Shown here one piece after another: positions 59,240 to 64,000 of a stretch of DNA of 64,000 nt. The stretch spans positions 12,028,001 through 12,092,000 of the forward strand of contig OY292278.1 of assembly GCA_958496175.1 (NCBI GenBank), read 5' to 3'. The position numbers and the translations under genes were made by a program. The stretch comes from Sisyra terminalis. Its lineage: Eukaryota; Arthropoda; Insecta; Neuroptera; Sisyridae. Numbering within the stretch: the stretch's first letter is position 1; the number at the start of each line of letters is the position of its first letter. The notes under the pieces are model-generated. The model had not been told where the DNA came from and did no database searches. It worked only from the letters and a program-made list of their open reading frames with translations.

Positions 59240-61105
59240 CAGCATTAAAACCCAGCTAGTTCCATCTTCAATCAAAAGCAAAATTTTCCAATCGAAAGTA
59301 TTAAAACCGCGAACGATTCTAAAGAAAAAGAGCACATTAGGCACTAAAAATAACCATGACAAAACAATCGACTCATCTTCTTACATTTTTATGTAATATA
59401 ATATTAAAACTTCATTATTCTTTTAAAAAAAAAAAGACCTCAAATTAACTTTTACTTGATAAACAACAAAAAACTCCTTCAATACTTTTCTACAAGAAGG
59501 GCAATATTTTTCAAAGACAATGTTTCTAATTGATGGAACAAAAACTTAAAAAACAATAAAACAATAAAAATATTTAATGGATAATTTTTTTTCCCACTCT
59601 AAGTAATCTATAGCTAATTAAATTATTTTTTTTCAACGATTAATTCACCTTTTAAAGCATAAATTACTCAACAAAAATTTTAAGCTTGGATTTTCCTATT
59701 TTTTTTTCCGACCGATTTGCAATTGAAACCTTGCGTGACTAATTAGTTTAAGATAACTGAACAAGAAGAACTGAAGAAAAACCAATTAAAAATCAATAAT
59801 TTTACAAATAGGGTTGCACAGACTCAAAAAAAAATAATTCAACTTCATTTTTTTTACTGTAAACAATTGGAGTATACGAAATTTTAAAAAAGTCGGATAG
59901 TATTTTTTAACATGAAAATCAACGTTCAATATAGATAATGTATTTACATTTGAAATAAGAACTTTATACTTTTGACTACAAAATTTACAGTTGAAAATAA
60001 CTTAGTGTGTAGCTAAGTCCATCTTTTATTCAAAACTTAAACTATCGGTTTTTGATAAGTTATCATATTAAATTTAAACTAAGCTTTCACCATATAGGTC
60101 ACTAGTTGGGTCGCCTAAATGATCCGCTAGACATTCAACTTCCAACAACACCATTCACGGTCCGACTTCAGATCCAACTTTGACAATCGGACCACTAGTT
60201 GGACTGCAAGTCGAAGCGTGAATGGTCTGCTTAAGCATGATTAATACAAAGAGCAGTTTTTTTGAATAAGTGTGATAATACTTTGGATTTTATAAATCAA
60301 TTGATATACATTTCTAAATGTTGGTATTTAAAACTGAATTTAAAGCATATGTAAATAAATAGACGAAACTCTACATAAAATTTTCTTTTAGTTTATCTTC
60401 CTCTTAAATTACTTAGTAAAAATTTTGATGAACCAATTAAGCGTCCACTATTTTTCCTTTTTCAATAGTTAATCCTAATCTAAGCAGGACCTTTAAACAA
60501 AGGACCTACATCTCCTATAATCCAATATATCTTAATTGCACGAGCCACATATTCATCGATAATCAGGTCGTATTAAATGCACTAGCAAAAGCACAGATTA
60601 GCTCTAAACTAACATTTTGAACTTGTAAACTAAAACAATGCAGTTTAAAACTATAAGTCATAGAAAAGTTTCTTCAAACAACTATATAAGCACCAATGGA
60701 AATTATATCTCCAATTTTATTTGAAACATTATCAATTAATTCCAAATTAATACTCTTTTTAAAGCTACATTCCAAGTAAATTACAAACTATCCCTTCTAT
60801 GCCACCAAAAAAAAAAAAAATTAACTGATTTTCTTTAACAGTTTCTTCGAATAGTGTTCCTCGACTTCAACCAAATGATGAAGTCACCATCTCTTTAAGA
60901 GGAGTGTTAATTAAGTAATGAGGCTAATAATTTTCAATTTTTTGGTTCAAATCAAATTACAATTTCACATTAACTTCAAAGTAACATTGGAAAACCATAA
61001 CCATTATTGCAATAAAGTTTACGATAAATATTGAAATACTAATTTATTGTTACTATTTAAGCATTTTTCTTTAAACGTGTTTAAGACAAGGAAAATTGCC
61101 TATGA
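59240..61105. other. AT-rich stretch with one small hairpin
   Basis: No gene was found. At 60151-60226, ACCATTCACGGTCCGACTTC and GTCGAAGCGTGAATGGT form an inverted pair, and ACTAGTTGG occurs twice (near 60102 and 60193), perhaps a small transposon relic. Confidence 0.45.
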
Positions 61106-61111
61106 TTAGTA

Positions 61112-61902
61112 GGGTGATTTTTTTTTTGGTCCCATCGTGAAATTTTGTTGGAAATACCAAAAAAAAAAAAAATTCCCTGAAAGTTTGAGCCTTAATATTA
61201 ATTTTAAGTCCTCTATCAAGACGTGTAAAGATTTCCCATTGAAAATACACGGAAACTCTGATTTTTTATTTTTAAATTTCTATATCTCAGCGGCATTTCA
61301 TGGGATCGCTTTTACCGAAGATGGTTTTTTCTCAGAATTAAACGCTCTACAAAAGTGTCCATTGCGACAAAGTCGTAACTCACACCGGTGAGGTAGTACG
61401 GGCCACTGAACCTGATTTTTCCATAAAATTCGCGTTTTTTTTGCATTTATCTCGTAAATAACGAGAGCTACGGAAAAATTATAAATTAAAAACTTGTAGA
61501 GAATTTGATTTCCTACAAAAAAGTTCCTGTAGACCAAATCGCGAAAATCAATATTAAACGAGATATTAAGCCTTGAATTTTATGGAAAAATCAGGTTCAG
61601 TGGCCCGTACTACCTCACCGGTGTGAGTTACGACTTTGTCGCAATGGGCACTTTTGTAGAGCGTTTAATTCTGAGAAAAAACCATCTTCGGTAAAAGCGA
61701 TCCCATGAAATGCCGCTGAGATATAGAAATTTAAAAAAAAAAAATCAGAGTTTCCGTGTATTTTCAATGGGAAATCTTTACACGTCTTGGTAGAGGACTT
61801 AAAATTAATATTAAGGGCTCAAACTTTCAGGGTTTTTTTTTTCGGTATTTACAACAAAATTTCACGATGGGACCAAAAAAAGTCAAAAAAAAAAAATCAC
61901 TG
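61112..61902. mobile_element. F1 palindromic element, copy 3 (short form)
   Basis: 791 bp flanked by TA on both sides. Same arms as copy 1, with the single inner segment in the opposite orientation. Start GGGTGATTTTTTTTTTGG, end AATCACTG. Confidence 0.9.
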
Positions 61903-62579
61903 TAATGATTAGTGAAACATATTATATACAATGTCTTCAAATAATAGCGACAGAAGAAATGAAGATCTTCACGTTGAAACTGTATAAATATTCCAAGTAC
62001 CACGTGATAATTAATTTTATTTCTATCAAACATGCAAATAATGAAATATGTTAATGAAATAATTGACGGCAACTAATTTCAGATTCACTTCAATTATATT
62101 GGTCGAAGCAATTTTCCAGAGATTTAATTTGAGACTTCGATTTGCTTATTTTTTAATAAGGCGGAAATTACAAACCTACATTCGTGTTTCTAGAGCAATA
62201 GATTGTTCATCAATATTAATCGTAGTATTTAAATGTGATATATTTAGTATTTTAATGTTTGTTAATGAATTTTTATATGTAAATAGTTGATATTAATGAA
62301 AATTATTGCATAGAGAAAATACATATAATTTAAATATTAGAAATAGTGTATTTGTTTAAATATTATGCAATAGCACTTATGAAAAATCATGTGTTTTACA
62401 TATATTTTTTTAAATTTATACCTACGCATAAATTTGATGAAAAAAAGAGCTAATTGATTCACTAAAGTGAGAGAAAAGTATGATAAAACAATGGAGTACA
62501 GGGTTGCATAGATGCAGGGTAAAAACAAAATTGGAGGGCTGAAAAAGAGGAAACCTCGGTTCTATTGATAAAAATCATT

Positions 62580-62880
62580 ATTTACCGTTGCTTTATAACT
62601 ACTAAGGTCTTTTAGCGACTCTAGGGTTAATAAAATCCGTTATCGAAAAATATCAAAATTTTGCTAGATACGAGGATCGAACCCAAGGTTTATAAAATAT
62701 ACAGGTGGCCTCATGCGCTACGTGATGTATCCAGAAGAAATACGTACATATCTTCAGACTGATTCAAATTTCAAAACTCTTCGTATGACGTCATTTTTTT
62801 TCTAATGGGGCAACCTGTGTAATTTATAAACCTTGGATCGAACCCACTACCTACCACTCGGCCAGTAGACTGAGCTTTTT
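62580..62880 (-). mobile_element. tRNA-derived SINE, copy E, split by a MITE
   Basis: 62580-62683 carries TACCGTTGCTTTATAAC, AGCGACTCTAGGGTTAAT and the inverted B box GATCGAACC. The rest (CTACCTACCACTCGGCCAG) resumes at about 62845, after the 152-bp insertion at 62684-62835. Removing the insertion and one copy of the duplication restores an uninterrupted SINE. Confidence 0.75.
62684..62835. mobile_element. 9-bp-TSD MITE (Mutator-like), copy 3
   Basis: Starts CAAGGTTTATAAAATATACA and ends GTGTAATTTATAAACCTTG. It is flanked by a perfect 9-bp duplication, GATCGAACC. It is inserted in the B-box region of SINE copy E. Confidence 0.9.
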
Positions 62881-63007
62881 TTTACTATAACAATTATTAT
62901 TGTTAATAGTAATAAAAGAAAAACCCATCGATATAACAAGAAAAAAGTGTCAAAAAGAAGTAGGTTTACATTGGCTACCATAGGAGAAAAAATTGAAGAA
63001 ACTTTGG

Positions 63008-63410
63008 TAGGGTAGAGTGGGGTTTAAAGGTCCGCAGGTATAAAGGTCCACCATGAGTATTTTCTAAAATACTAGTGACATATTGCTCTATTAAACTATA
63101 ATGGTAAGGATGAGGAAGTATAAGAACCATTTGCACCCTGGCAGTTAAGCTATATCACAGACAGGGGATTTACGACAGCACTTCGATATTTTAATGAAAG
63201 TAAAATTTTTAATTATTATTCTTTTCGGTTTCCAGCAGTAATATTGCTTTGACTAGACTTAAACATAATTTAATAGTATAAGAGATTTAGGGATATTTCA
63301 GGATTTATTATCAGTTTTTAGCTAATTTAAACTGTAAACTAATTATAACATAGTAAAAACACTTGAACGTAACTGGGGTAAAAAGGTCCACGTGGACCTT
63401 TTCCTAACCC
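63008..63410. repeat. Inverted repeat with GGTCC ends
   Basis: GGGTAGAGTGGGGTTTAAAGGTCC-type sequence at the left and GGACCTTTTCCTAACCC at the right are roughly inverted. AAAGGTCCAC is repeated at both ends. It is non-coding. Confidence 0.45.
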
Positions 63411-63639
63411 AGCCACGTGAAGGTTGGATTCAACGCAATCTTTACAAGCAATGGACCCATGAAAACTTTGTTTCTAACCAAGGATTCGTTTACTTCGTTT
63501 ATTATAATTGTGAAAAAAAATATTACTTACTTTACAATTAATATCAATCATATATATAAATTGACTATCTTGCCGTGCGTCCGTGCAGAATGGACTATGC
63601 GCATGCGCTGTTATCCCCATTTACGCATTCACAACGTAG

Positions 63640-64000
63640 AGAAGGATACTCACTCACTAATGTGTTTATTTGTGAATACGTATTTCGGATTTTCAGGTTT
63701 ACAATATGTGAAAGCCAAAAAACATAATGCTTACTTATAAACTTAACTTAACCTTTTCAGATATATCTACTTATCAGAGTTTAAATTTTTAATCAGACCC
63801 TAAGTTTTTGTTTCTAATAATAAATCAACTTTGTTTTATATTAATTAGTAATAACGTTTCGCATTTTATTTCTTAATATAATTTTAGATAATTTTTTTTT
63901 TTATATTTACATTTGTAAACATTTGACAACGATTGTTGATTAACTCTACATTATCTCATATTAAACATTTTATTGAGATAAAACCTTTAGTTGCGAATGC
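63640..64000 (+). repeat. LINE-like non-coding repeat (copy iv, runs off the right edge)
   Basis: It matches 49000-49360 and on: TTTCAGGTTTACAATATGTG, AAAGCCAAAAAACATAATGC and TTTTTGTTTCTAATAATAAA. The end lies outside the window. Confidence 0.6.

Overview
The window reads as animal nuclear DNA, most likely from an insect. It is strongly AT-rich. Its genes are split by GT-AG introns, several only about 50-60 bp long, and every recognisable protein is a conserved metazoan housekeeping gene. The transposon remains (Tc1/mariner, hAT, Jockey-like LINE, tRNA-derived SINE) are typical of arthropods. I cannot name the species.

The left part, about 1-27 kb, carries six genes. In order they are a Sap130-like corepressor subunit (minus, 3' part outside the window), HSPA14 (minus), HYOU1/GRP170 (plus), a C18orf21/RMP24-like protein (minus), uroporphyrinogen-III synthase (plus) and the mitochondrial-type glycerol-3-phosphate acyltransferase GPAT1 (minus). 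All exon joins were worked out by eye from splice sites and reading phase. The joined lengths fit the families: HSPA14 473 aa, HYOU1 915 aa, C18orf21-like 200 aa, UROS 255 aa, GPAT 820 aa. HSPA14 and HYOU1, two divergent Hsp70-superfamily members, stand head to head. HYOU1/C18orf21 and UROS/GPAT are tail-to-tail pairs, and C18orf21/UROS share a 444-bp divergent promoter region. The genes do not form one pathway. They cover chromatin repression, ribosome-associated and ER chaperoning, probable RNA processing, haem synthesis and lipid synthesis.

The right part, about 28-64 kb, has no gene I can support. It is layered with repeats. I could define the following families. (1) F1 is a 0.8-1.0 kb near-perfect palindrome in three copies, flanked by TA. 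(2) F2 is an AT-rich foldback family with a hammerhead-like motif. (3) F3 is a MITE of about 260 bp. (4) A 150-176 bp MITE in three copies each has a 9-bp target duplication. (5) There are several hAT-type MITEs with 8-bp duplications. (6) A tRNA-derived SINE is present in five copies. (7) A LINE-like non-coding repeat begins with a CTAGCTGA.CCCGC end. (8) Decayed Tc1, mariner, Jockey-like and possibly Gypsy pseudogenes are also present. Many insertions are nested, which gives a relative order of events. No rRNA, CRISPR array or convincing functional tRNA gene was seen.
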